Notes: generated by a model not told the origin, from the sequence alone. Shown: positions 1 through 8,389, numbered from the stretch's first letter. The stretch: DNA of 13,821 nucleotides from Rhizophlyctis rosea (GCA_027596075.1 JADGJC010000622.1:1-13821), one strand, 5' to 3'. Made by a program: numbers and translations.

Positions 1-2937
1 ACGGAATCGGCGTTTTACTGATCGAGTCCTCCCCATCACCCCCATACTCGCCCGACCAAGCAGGATACGGTACACCCCCCTTCCTCAAAATACTCCTCAA
101 CCTCTCATCATCTCGGCCTGTCCACCTCCGGCTCCTATACACCACCTTCTTCCCCCCACACCCCACAAATCTCGTCTCCTCCCCCTCCTCCTCTCCCTCC
201 TCCTCCCCTTCCTCCCTATCAAACCCATCCCCGCTATCGCCACCATCCCCCCCCATCCCACCATCCCCACCAACAAAATCACTCTCCTCACTCTCCCTCG
301 TCCCATCCTCCGACCGCGCCATCACATCCTCGTCCAAATCGAAATCGCCTAAATTATCCGTCCAATCCCTGCCGCCCGTGCCGTCCCGCCTCTCGGTCCC
401 CCGTAACTCCCCTCCACCCCCTTCCCCGTCAACCCCACCCAAATCGAATTCTGCGAACAAAAATAGATGATCGGATGGTTCCTCCCAATTCGGCATCATT
501 CGCAACTCCCCAGCCCTGGGTGGCTTTAGATACCTAATCAACCTCAATTCGCCCCACCAACCACGCCCCCAACCTCCCCACTACCCTCGTCTTTCTCCTT
601 GCCCTTTCCTTTATCCTTCCCTTTCTCCCTTTCCTCCTCCCCATCCGCCACATACCCATCCGCCACATCCCCATGCGCCGCATCCACATCCGCCGCCGAC
701 GCCTCAACCCCGCTGTAGAACACGAAGTCGACAAGCCCCCGTGCCTTATCATGATACGTCGAAACATACGGATCGTCATCTTCGAAATGAAGATATGGGG
801 CATACGCGCTTTGTAGACGCAGTTGATGTGAATATACACGGAGGGGTTGTTGACTCTCTATTTGAACCATTTACATTCAGCTATGTATTCGAAATCCATC
901 ACAAAACCAACAAAACTCACCATGACTCCTATCCCCACCACCCGCACCGTCGTCTCCAATCATCGATTTCAAATAAGGCCCCAATGATGGCTCGAATGAG
1001 TTCGCCGCGTCCGTTAGAAGCTCGGTGCGCAGCGCATGGGGCAGACCCGATTGACCAGACCAATGGAGCGTGGTTGTACTGTTGTCCATGTGCCCTTTGA
1101 ACGGTAACAGACGCATTAATCTTCAAGCACTGCAGGCCTTCACCAAAATATCAAAGCAGAATGCTTACCGGTCCTTAAGAAATGGTACAAAGGACTGTAG
1201 GGCAGAATGTTGAAATCACCGCAAAGTACTGTGGGTAGAATGCATTCAGACTCACAGCTGGTGAATCAATGACAAAACCACTGAGAGCGATCACGCACCG
1301 ACCGGGACTTTCCGCCTCAAGACCTTCTCCCTCTCAACAACTTTGGCATACATTGTGGCCAACAGTGTCTGCAATTGTAACATCTTCAAATGATTGCTGC
1401 TCGGACTCCAACTTAGTTGTGTGGTTGCAAATATGATTTCTTGCTCCGGTGGTTTAATCTGCCCCGGTTTTTCTGTTCACAGCAAGAGAAGTTACTTGAC
1501 AGTCATAAAAACGCTCGGGACGATAATCCAAAAGTCTTACCCTTATGCAACACCTTTGCTACCACCATCAATCCCGCATTCTTGATCTGATCATCAAACC
1601 GCATGGACTCGGATTCGACAACCTTGAAGCTGCAAGGTTCGCGAAGCACAAAGCATAAGATAATCAAGCAACGAAGCAAAACGCCACCAAATACACAAAA
1701 CATTGACTTGTTACCTTTTCGTATCAAAGAAAAGCGCAACCCCATCAACTTTCATCCCACCACTATGCGAAAAATACCCTTCGTATCCCTGACCTCTCAG
1801 ATCCATTTTCAGGTCAGGCCAGATCGCACTATCGCACTCTTGGACAGCTACCGCCGTGGGATGATATTCTACATTACACCCTAAGTAAGCGCTCGCACGA
1901 GAAAACTCCAAATGGTTCTTTTTCATACCGTTGATCTTGGCCATGATGCGTGGACCCCTGTTGCGCCATTCCAACACGCCCGGACCGTTTAGTCTCACTG
2001 TGGACTCGTATAGATTCTGGCGAAAAACTCCGCATTAGAAATTGGTGTCCGTTTAGGGTGGCGTCGAATGTCGAATGCTTCTTCCTTACCTCATTCTGGC
2101 GCGTGAGGGACGGGGCAAGAAGGCTATGTGTGGCACACAAGAAGAAGCGTCAATGTCACTGAGGCGGCGCAAGATGCATGGTGTCCAAACATACTTGTAT
2201 GTCATAATAGTAAATCTAAAAGCAGGATTCTCTTCATCCACATCAACAACATGCTCCCACGTACGACTTCCCGCGGTAGTATCTCCATGACTGACGCTTC
2301 TTCTTCCTTCATTCTGCTCTCCGTCTCCACCATTACCACCATGCCTCGTTCGAGTACTGTCCCTGTTGCGTACCTCCGGACTGTAACTCCTTTCTGAAAT
2401 CGGGCGTCTGGGGCTTCGTGATGGACTGCGACTTCGGCACCAAACTCGCCGACTGCTTGACCTTGACCGTGAGCGCGACGATAAAGATGAGCGACGTGAG
2501 GATGAAGATGAGTGTCGTGATGAGGTGTAGCGATGACGGGTCCGATGCCGCGGACGGTCACGTTCCGCTCGGTCCCAACTCCGACTCCTACTCCTACTCC
2601 GACTCACGCTGCGGCTCCGACTTCGGCTCCGACTTCGACGTCTCGTACGACCCCTACTCCTACTGCGACTTCTTGTCCGACTCCGACTCCTGGTTCGACT
2701 CCGACTCCTGCTACTGCTTGCTGTCCCATTTCGCCGTCCCCGCCCCCCGCTTGACCGCCTGCTATGAGCCCTTCTATATTTCCTCCCACGTAGAGATTCC
2801 CGCTCATCACTATCGTCGTCGGAAGAAAGGGATCTTTTTCGCGTACGAGTTTCTGTCGGAGAGGGAGCGCGGGTGGAGGTTCGGGATGTTGGGTGGAGAG
2901 AGAGGTTTGTCCTTCTGCCTGTGCTTTGGATGGTGGA
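1..2937 (-). CDS. ANGEL/CCR4-family (EEP) nuclease or 2',3'-cyclic phosphatase with N-terminal RS domain; partial at the C-terminus, 5' end uncertain
   Basis: Mg-dependent endonuclease/exonuclease/phosphatase fold. Human ANGEL2, the closest relative I recognise, removes 2',3'-cyclic phosphates; CCR4 relatives deadenylate mRNA. My exon model, high to low coordinate: 2937-2195, 2123-2090, 2016-1929, 1880-1715, 1629-1541, 1472-1299, 1228-1169, 1094-921, 857-656, 542-1. All phases match and it gives at least 757 codons. Residues 1-215 are low-complexity and RS-rich. The catalytic domain (about 235-610) shows W-E, FTIMTYN, AVQECD, GYEGYF, VLCGDFN, TYHDKA, VDFVFYS and PSDHLFLFAEF. The usual His of the THL motif is Gln (codon 1419-1417). 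After it comes an acidic Gly/Glu/Asp tail, still open at base 1. TAA at 2940-2938 ends the frame upstream and no ATG lies between it and the RS domain. A 5' exon is therefore missing; an in-frame ATG at 3018 could belong to it. The 656/542 junction, which skips a Lys/Glu-rich stretch, is the least certain splice. Confidence 0.85.
2430..2760 (-). repeat. Arg-Ser codon repeat encoding the RS domain
   Basis: Degenerate six-base repeats (CGN/AGR alternating with AGY on the minus strand) encode dense RS, SR and RT dipeptides in the first exon of the ANGEL-family gene. RS domains are the signature of SR splicing proteins; they are phosphorylated by SRPK/CLK kinases and direct proteins to nuclear speckles. 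There is no RRM next to this one. It runs without a splice or stop into the W-E...FTIMTYN start of the nuclease domain, so the fusion sits in one exon. The plus strand of the repeat gives an SD/TP-rich shadow ORF. Confidence 0.85.
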
Positions 2938-3500
2938 TTAGCGGGAGAGTTGGACGGATCTCAAAGGGGAAGTGTGCGAGTCGTTGACCGGTGGCGTGGA
3001 GGATGGTGTGAGAGGCATTGAGCTAGGTATGATAACTACAGAATATGCGGACGCCGTGACGCGTGAGAGGAGACAAGATACAAAGGCGGAAGACCTATGC
3101 CGCTATTCTTGGGTTCGCAAAGCACCTATGCCTGTGAAATTCTGCTAGGTGCGCGCGATAGCAATATGTCAAGCAGGCCAACAGGATCTGGATGTTGTAG
3201 GTCAGCTTGAGACCAATGATTGCGTGGGAAACAAGGGGGGAGTGTAAGTCCAGCATGGGTATGCACAGGGTACCCACACACCCACTGCGGATTGTGGTCA
3301 CGAACTGGGGCCACAATGACACAGGCTTGTGCGTGACACGGTAGATGGCAGGTAGTGTCACGGGCATGCAAAGTGGCACAGTGATTTGGCTGAGTAATTA
3401 TTATGTAATAAATTCGGCAGTACCACCTGCACATCCTCACCACCACCCAGCATCAACCCTCGCGTCATCCTGCTGTCCGTCCCTCTTTCTCATTCCTTTT
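2938..3500. other. Upstream region of the ANGEL-family gene; nothing definite
   Basis: This should hold the promoter and the missing first exon of the minus-strand nuclease gene. An ATG on the minus strand (3018-3016) is in frame with the RS exon, but TAA at 2940-2938 intervenes. The only donors after the ATG (GTCAAC and GTCCAA, phase 0) do not match the phase-2 acceptors downstream, so I did not join them. An AT-rich patch lies near 3393-3415. Two minus-strand ORFs of about 100 codons (3095-3446) have no recognisable domain. Confidence 0.4.
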
Positions 3501-3549
3501 CCATCCATCCATCCATCCATCCTCAACATTTCACCTATCCATCCATCCC
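3501..3549. repeat. CCAT tetranucleotide microsatellite
   Basis: About five and a half perfect CCAT units run from 3501 to 3522, with a second short run near 3537-3549, inside a C/T-rich stretch that continues to about 3620. No gene can be assigned to it. The C/T-rich run ends at CAAAG followed by GTATGCC (3621), a good match to the GTATGT donors used elsewhere in the window. Confidence 0.85.
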
Positions 3550-3730
3550 AATCGTCTCATCCTTCGCATCCTCCGCATCCGCCAATACCCTCGCACGACT
3601 CATCCCAGTCCTCCCCCAAAGGTATGCCATCCATCGCCGCATTCCTACCTGACGGATACTAATTCTTTGGGGAACGCACCATGGCTGGTCCCAGTTCCCC
3701 ATTTCCACATTCCTCCTCTCATTTACAGGA

Positions 3731-4011
3731 CAAGACATGCAAGAAACGCTCCCGCCGGGGTTGTGATGCCCACTCTTGGCTTTTTGCCCACAAACTCTTG
3801 GCGCTGGCCCTTTTAGGGGGTTCCTTGAGCAATACTAACCTCATCTCCCATTCTCCATGTAATTGACTTCACCACTCACGAATGCTGACACATTCTAGAG
3901 CAAGACCACACAAGAAACGCTCCCGCCGGGGTTGTGATGCCCACTCTTGGCTTTTTGCCTACAAACTCTTGGCGCTGGCCCTTTTAGGGGGCTCCTTGAG
4001 CAACTACTAAC
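3731..4011 (+). repeat. Tandem duplication, 171-base period, with TACTAAC/AG splice-like signals
   Basis: Copy 1 is 3731-3839 and copy 2 is 3901-4011. The cores 3740-3830 and 3911-4001 differ at 2 of 91 positions. Both copies end in a TACTAAC-type element (around 3833-3839 and 4005-4011), the branch-site consensus. Each is followed 30-60 bases later by a pyrimidine-rich run and TAG (3898 and 4041). The sequence after each TAG again begins with CAAGAA(A)CGCTC. A similar layout (GATACTAAT near 3652-3660, then TTACAG at 3728) precedes copy 1. The repeat may be a duplicated exon-intron unit of a plus-strand transcript. I found no long reading frame across it. Confidence 0.85.
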
Positions 4012-4045
4012 GCCCTCCCGTACTGCCGCTTTGCTTTGTAGCACC

Positions 4046-4231
4046 TCAAGAACGCTCGCCAGCAATGTCCAACCCTCGTCAAGGGGCTCACTAAGAAATC
4101 AACAAACGTGAGGGAGGGGTCTCAGGGACACACTGCTGGCGAGAGGGCCCCGGTAACTTTGCTTGTTCGTCCTTTCCATTATTAACGATGCTAGGTGGGG
4201 CCCTAATGCCGCCAATGACTTGATGTCATTG
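4046..4231 (+). ncRNA. Candidate structured RNA: adjacent perfect hairpins
   Basis: Three stems lie nearly end to end. Stem 1 is a perfect 10-bp pairing of 4055-4064 (CTCGCCAGCA) with 4134-4143. It continues with GTCC/GGAC (4067-4070/4126-4129) and encloses two small helices (4073-4076/4082-4085 and 4087-4091/4108-4112), a multibranch junction. Stem 2 pairs 4144-4151 with 4197-4204 (AGGGCCCC/GGGGCCCT) and begins at the base after stem 1 ends. Stem 3 pairs 4213-4219 with 4225-4231. The region starts just after an AG that follows a TACTAAC element, so it could be the last exon of a spliced transcript. I do not recognise an RNA family; a MITE-like element is the alternative. Confidence 0.3.
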
Positions 4232-4298
4232 CGTGTCCCAAGCCAGGAAAAAAAGGCAGAGGGGGGTCTCACTCCGTCTTACACATTCGCCTTTGTAA

Positions 4299-4307
4299 TA
4301 TAAAAAA
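4299..4307 (+). promoter_or_regulatory. TATA-like box upstream of the 4347 ORF
   Basis: TATAAAAAA lies 40 bases upstream of an ATG in a good context (ACAACAATGG). The position and A-rich leader are typical of a fungal pol II promoter, but nothing else proves transcription. Confidence 0.4.
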
Positions 4308-4346
4308 CTTCTCGTCTAATATTTTGAACTTGATATCCTTACAACA

Positions 4347-4724
4347 ATGGTTTTGAAGAACATCACACGCATATGTCTTTCACTAAATGACGTCAAGTCC
4401 AATTCCATCAGCAACAGCCAAAAACGAAGCAGCATCGCTGGTTATGGAGCTCCACTGCTGTCGATGCTGGTAATGGAGCTTCACGACTTGTCGCTGCTGG
4501 TTATGGAGCTCCACGACTTGTCCCGTCAATGCGTGATGATATGTCTTTCACTAAATGACGTCAAGTCCAATTCCATCAGCAACAGCCAAAAACGAAGCAG
4601 CATCGCTGGTTATGGAGCTCCACTGCTGTCGATGCTGGTTATGGAGCTTCACCACTTGTCGCTGCTGGTTATGGAGCTCCACGACTTGTCCCGCCAATGC
4701 GTGATGTGTATGCGCGATGTGTAA
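4347..4724 (+). CDS. Hypothetical repeat protein, 125 residues, two 56-residue copies
   Basis: Not recognised. The frame runs from an ATG in good context to TAA and consists almost wholly of two tandem 56-residue copies (copy 2 starts at codon 65), then a short tail ending MCMRDV. Each copy holds a polar Ser/Asn/Lys segment followed by repeated LVMELHDLS motifs that look amphipathic and helical. The repeat period is an exact multiple of three. Of three differences between copies, two are synonymous and one changes Asp to His. For a real gene: TATA box, start context, preserved frame. Against: a recent duplication keeps any open frame open, and the composition resembles no family I know. It may be a non-coding regulatory repeat. 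Confidence 0.25.
   Translation: MVLKNITRICLSLNDVKSNSISNSQKRSSIAGYGAPLLSMLVMELHDLSLLVMELHDLSRQCVMICLSLNDVKSNSISNSQKRSSIAGYGAPLLSMLVMELHHLSLLVMELHDLSRQCVMCMRDV
4371..4706. repeat. Two-copy 168-base tandem repeat with nested 29-30 base units and CRE sites
   Basis: Copies 4371-4538 and 4539-4706 differ at only three positions (about 98 percent identical), so the duplication is recent. Each contains three subunits beginning GCTGGTTATGGAGCT (starts 4437, 4466, 4496 in copy 1, the middle one with GTAATGG). Each also carries one perfect TGACGTCA palindrome (4388-4395 and 4556-4563), the binding site of CREB/ATF-type bZIP factors, which occur in fungi. Confidence 0.95.
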
Positions 4725-4897
4725 CATCCATCCGCACATGACGCACAACGCACAACGAGCCAATTCACTCAGTGTATAACATGAAACGAAAAGAAAAATA
4801 TATTACCCGGGTATGACTCCCTACAACCCACATCCCCTCACAACCTTTTGCCCAACATATTCCCCAACCAACGTGTCCCTAACCTCTCCCCAACACC
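4725..4897. other. 3' flank of the PP2A scaffold gene
   Basis: Short spacer downstream of the minus-strand PP2A gene and of the plus-strand repeat ORF. It contains an A-rich run (about 4782-4802). I see no gene or clear terminator. On the minus strand the first bases after the stop codon are G/T-rich, continuing the trend of the last exon. Confidence 0.5.
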
Positions 4898-7871
4898 CTA
4901 AACCTTCTCCAAAGCCCTCTGCGCAAAGAACCTAACATCAACATCCGAGTCCCCATTCAACTTATTCAAAGCCGTCTTAACCGGCTCAGCGTCCACACCA
5001 TGCTTCTTCGCAAGCGGCCCAATAACCTCCAAGCTCTTCGCAACATTGAAGCGAATGTTCGGAATCGGGTCGCTGGCAAGTTGCGTCACGGTCGGGATGA
5101 TAAGGTCTTTGAGGACTTCGGGTGTGGCGGCTTGTGCGAGGCCCTGGTTTGCGAAACATGGTGAAGAAGTCACATATGTCAATACACGTGCTCCCGGCAT
5201 AGATAGAAACGGTGTGGAACGGAACCAGTCCATAGGGATGGGCGTAGCAGAAGGATAATCGCTAACACTCATACTCACAGTCAAAGCAAACACAGTAGTC
5301 ATACGATACAAATAATTGCTGTGCCTTCCCATCTCCAAGATCTTCGGGATAATGGCCTGCTTGGCCCACTCGACGCCAAACACTTCCGTCAACTTCCTCA
5401 AATTCACAGTCGCCGCCTCGCGGATGGAGAACACGCAGTCGCCGAGCCACGACATGCAGAGGTTGCCGAGCTTTTCGTCGAAGAAGGCTACGCCCTGTTT
5501 GGAGGAGCAGGGGAGGATGAAGTGTCAGATGTGTGATGTGGGGTGCGAGAGGGAAGGAAGACTGGAAGCGTACCAACTGAGACGCAAGAAGCGGAATGTT
5601 CTCAATGATCGCCAACCGGACGCGCCATTGCTTGTCCTCCGCCAATTCGACGATGGCGGGGAGGAGAGATTGCGAGAGGAGCTCAATACCAATCACTGAG
5701 ACGAACACCAAACATCAATACATGGACTGGTCCAGTCCGTCCATAGTCGATGCCACACACCTTCATTAACCCTGTCCAACTTCGAGATAATGTTCAACCT
5801 CACTTCCGGGGCGTCGTCCTTCAACAATTGAAGGAAGAGAGGGAGGAGGTGCTCGATGGTACTAAGTAGATCCCGGAAAACATCAGTTTGCCATCTCATT
5901 ATACATAGAAGTACCGGGCTACTCACTGGTCCTTGCCCAAGTTAGGTGCCAACCCACTGATCTGAGTCGCAAGGGCAGCACGCACGTGCTGAGAGGTGTC
6001 CGTGACCAAGTCCTTCACGCATGGAAGGATCTCCCGCAAGACCGCGTCCTGGTCGATGAGCTCGGCAAAGCCTGAAGCAGATACGATTCAGCCCATCGCT
6101 TTCGGAAGCATTACCGCCATTGGTCAAACACATACCAGGAACCTGTCCAGCCGCAGCCGTCCGCACCTCGGCCTCGTTGTCCTTCATCAAATGAACAAAG
6201 GCCGAGATGAGGTCCTCCTTGATGATATCCTTCCCGACTGCCTTCGCCAACTACAACCAACATGATCGAAAAAAGTCACTTTGTGTTGCAAGTGAGCGTT
6301 ATTCCAATGACGTCGTTGACTTACAGCCACGAACTTGTCTGCAATCATGTATCGGACTCTCCACGACTTGTCCGAGCACAAATTCCGGAGCTGCGTGAGG
6401 ATGAGGGTCTTGCTTTCCTCGGGCGTCAGCGCCTCCGCAATCGCAATCATGTCTTCAACGGTAAGCAGACGGACAGAGTCCTATTTATTGTGCATGGGTT
6501 TGCAGAATGATCAGACAACAAGATTCATGTGAATTGTCCCACAATGCCAATTCTTATGATGGCACATCCGATAAAGCATCGAAGCACAAGCGCTCCGTAG
6601 GATCGAAAGGCAATCACCGGAAGACAGCTGCACGTAGATCCTCACCTGCTCATCTTGAGCCAGATTTGTGAAAAGGGGGAGGACTTCGGTCACGACATGA
6701 TCTTTTGCGAGCTTCTTTGTGAGTTTCTGCAGAGTGGCGCGATATCAACTCTCAGTTCAAGTCCAAAAAACACATTTAATGATCAAAATTTGTGATACAT
6801 ACGCCCAAGTGTGTCGCTGCCGCACGACGAACCATTGGGGTGTCGTCGTGGCACAATTGCGTATATGCCCTGGAGGGAATGCGCAATTTAGTTTTTTGCT
6901 ATCGAGCAGATGGTGATGTTTTGTCTGCTGGGTAAAATGGCTTTTCACATACTTTCGCAGGTCATCCTGCGTTGAAGGGGAACTTGATGCATAGACGGGC
7001 GCGTAGATCCCGCACGCGCTTGTCCGGCTAGTGAACCAATCTCCAATCGACAAACGCTTCACCATAGGAATATAATGCTCTTCGACTTGTTGACCACTCA
7101 ATGACCCTGCAATCGTCGAAATAGATTCTACTGCCTATTTTTGCAGAAGATGTTTAATTACCATGACTGTTATTGCTCACACGGATATATTCAATCGTCC
7201 TCTGCATTCTCCATCAACAGACCTTGTCTCTTACGACGGTTTCCTCAACTGCGGCCAAAGTCTCTAGCGGGGCGAGAAGGATGTGCGCGTGTGATGGGCC
7301 ACCGACATAATCAACGAAGCCCCCAAGTTCCTCCGCCAGCGCGAGCAACACTTCATCTTCGTCGTCAATTGATTCTGAAAATTGTCATGATCATAGTCTT
7401 GATTAGCTTACGTGTTTCCAAATTTGAAAGTTCCCGACGAAAAATAGATTTTTGTTATATCCTATATGCTCCAACTCTCTGACGCGTCCTGCATAAGCAA
7501 TTCTCCCTTTTCATTTATTGACATATTTTACGAAAGCGCTCGTTCCAACTTCTCCACAGCCGACCATGATCCTTTCGCTAAAGTCCACCGAGATTGCGCC
7601 CTCCACTTCATATGTCGGCACGCTTCCCAACCACAACGCTTTCACCCCTTCCTCACCCTTCCCATCTTCACTCATCCAGGCCTTGAGGATTACAATACAC
7701 ACCGTCCAGGAAAGGGATGAGTTCGTCACGAGTGCGTTCTGGACCGAGGGCGAGGGCGATAGTAGTGAGACGCCTAATCGCGTTCAGCCGCAGGGCGACG
7801 TCGTCGTGTTTCAACTCGTCAATCAAGACGGCGATTGGGTAAAGGGCCTCGTCAGTCTCCTCTGGGTTCAT
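4898..7871 (-). CDS. TPD3: PP2A 65-kDa scaffold (regulatory A) subunit, complete, 12 exons, 583 residues
   Basis: HEAT-repeat scaffold that binds the PP2A catalytic C subunit and a B subunit. It is the orthologue of yeast Tpd3 and human PPP2R1A (PR65). Exons: 7871-7703, 7374-7223, 7134-6953, 6869-6803, 6726-6646, 6480-6325, 6250-6136, 6071-5927, 5861-5761, 5695-5574, 5494-5279, 5143-4898. All 11 junctions have GT/AG and matching phases, giving 583 residues (human 589). HEAT repeats fill the protein, from [11 protein letters not shown] at the start to [12 protein letters not shown] at the end. Loop residues needed for B-subunit binding in human PR65 fall at identical numbers: DDTPMVRR gives P179 and R183, DKSWRVRY gives S256, W257 and R258. 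The start is the only ATG before the [11 protein letters not shown] motif. Introns are 64-165 bases except the first, at 328. The gene faces the Munc13-like gene across a shared upstream region. Confidence 0.97.
7375..7702 (-). other. Unusually long first intron of the PP2A scaffold gene
   Basis: Donor GTGTGT after codon 56 (phase 1), acceptor TTTCAG before ESIDDEDEV. At 328 bases it is twice the next longest intron in the gene. Its 5' two-thirds is GC-moderate and free of stops in one sense frame to about 7514, and an antisense frame is open across it. The acceptor-side third is AT-rich. The protein alignment is continuous across the junction, so no exon is missing. Confidence 0.85.
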
Positions 7872-7907
7872 GTTGTGATATGTATATGTGCTTTGGTGTC
7901 TATGAGG

Positions 7908-7913
7908 TTTATA
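7908..7913 (-). promoter_or_regulatory. TATA-like box for the PP2A scaffold gene
   Basis: TATAAA, within GGTTATAAACC, lies 36 bases upstream of the start codon on the minus strand. The start context is CACAACATGA. This short distance implies a very short 5' leader if the box is used. Confidence 0.4.
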
Positions 7914-8356
7914 ACCGAGCGCGCGTGTTTATGTGTAGGGCTGTATGTATTTTGGGGATATATGTGGGGTTGGTTGGGGGGGTAAGGCAGCGGTAAGCGT
8001 GGGAAAATGCGAGCTTTGTATAAAAAGGCTGGTATGTGTTTGGGTTGTCCTTCAGGCCTTCGTCCTCGACCAGATGCCAGATGGGGACAATCTATCAGGG
8101 AGGGGTCTTGATTGAATGGGTGGGTGAGTGTGAGTGAGTATGACTGCATGACCAACCAGGCCATGGGAGCTGGCCAGAGGCTTTGGGCGGGGTTCAAGTT
8201 GGCCACCATCTTTTGGGTGACATGATCCGCGGCGTAATAAATAAACAAAGCAGGTTGTTATTACTATTATTAACAGTGGTCTAAGTCATATGACTGCTCC
8301 CCCGATTTCTTGGCACAGCTGGATTCATTTCACCCCCCTCCGCGCACAAGCCTCGC

Positions 8357-8389
8357 CCGACACTCGGATGGGCAAATCCGAGTCGTCGG
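8357..8389. repeat. 13-bp hairpin in the divergent promoter region
   Basis: CCGAC plus ACTCGGAT (8357-8369) pairs with ATCCGAGT (8376-8383) and GTCGG (8385-8389). One C is bulged at 8384 and the loop is six bases (GGGCAA). The eight-base inner arms are perfect. It may be a paired operator half-site (CTCGGAT...ATCCGAG) or a DNA hairpin. No transcript is known here. Confidence 0.7.

Noticed and set aside
600..655. Lys/Glu-rich continuation (EEEREKGKDKGK) of the ANGEL exon
   Set aside because: It ends in a stop at 548-546 in the wrong frame for the SDH motif; a consensus GTATGT donor at 655 and an acceptor at 543 restore phase, so I treat it as intron, with some doubt.
2418..2987. Plus-strand ORF rich in SD and SY dipeptides
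   Set aside because: Mirror image of the RS codon repeat on the minus strand; the minus strand continues into a clear enzyme domain.
3681..3866. ORF with CKKRSRRGC resembling a zinc-cluster motif
   Set aside because: Cys spacing does not fit a Zn2Cys6 cluster, and the second copy of the same repeat is in another frame, so coding is not conserved between copies.
7518..7985. Plus-strand ORF of 155 codons
   Set aside because: It lies antisense to PP2A exon 1 and intron 1, has no recognisable domain and is explained by the sense codon bias; kept only as a low-interest antisense note.
8011..8030. Sequence faintly like a recombination att site plus TATAAAAAG
   Set aside because: The match is partial, no partner site or cargo is present and no gene follows.
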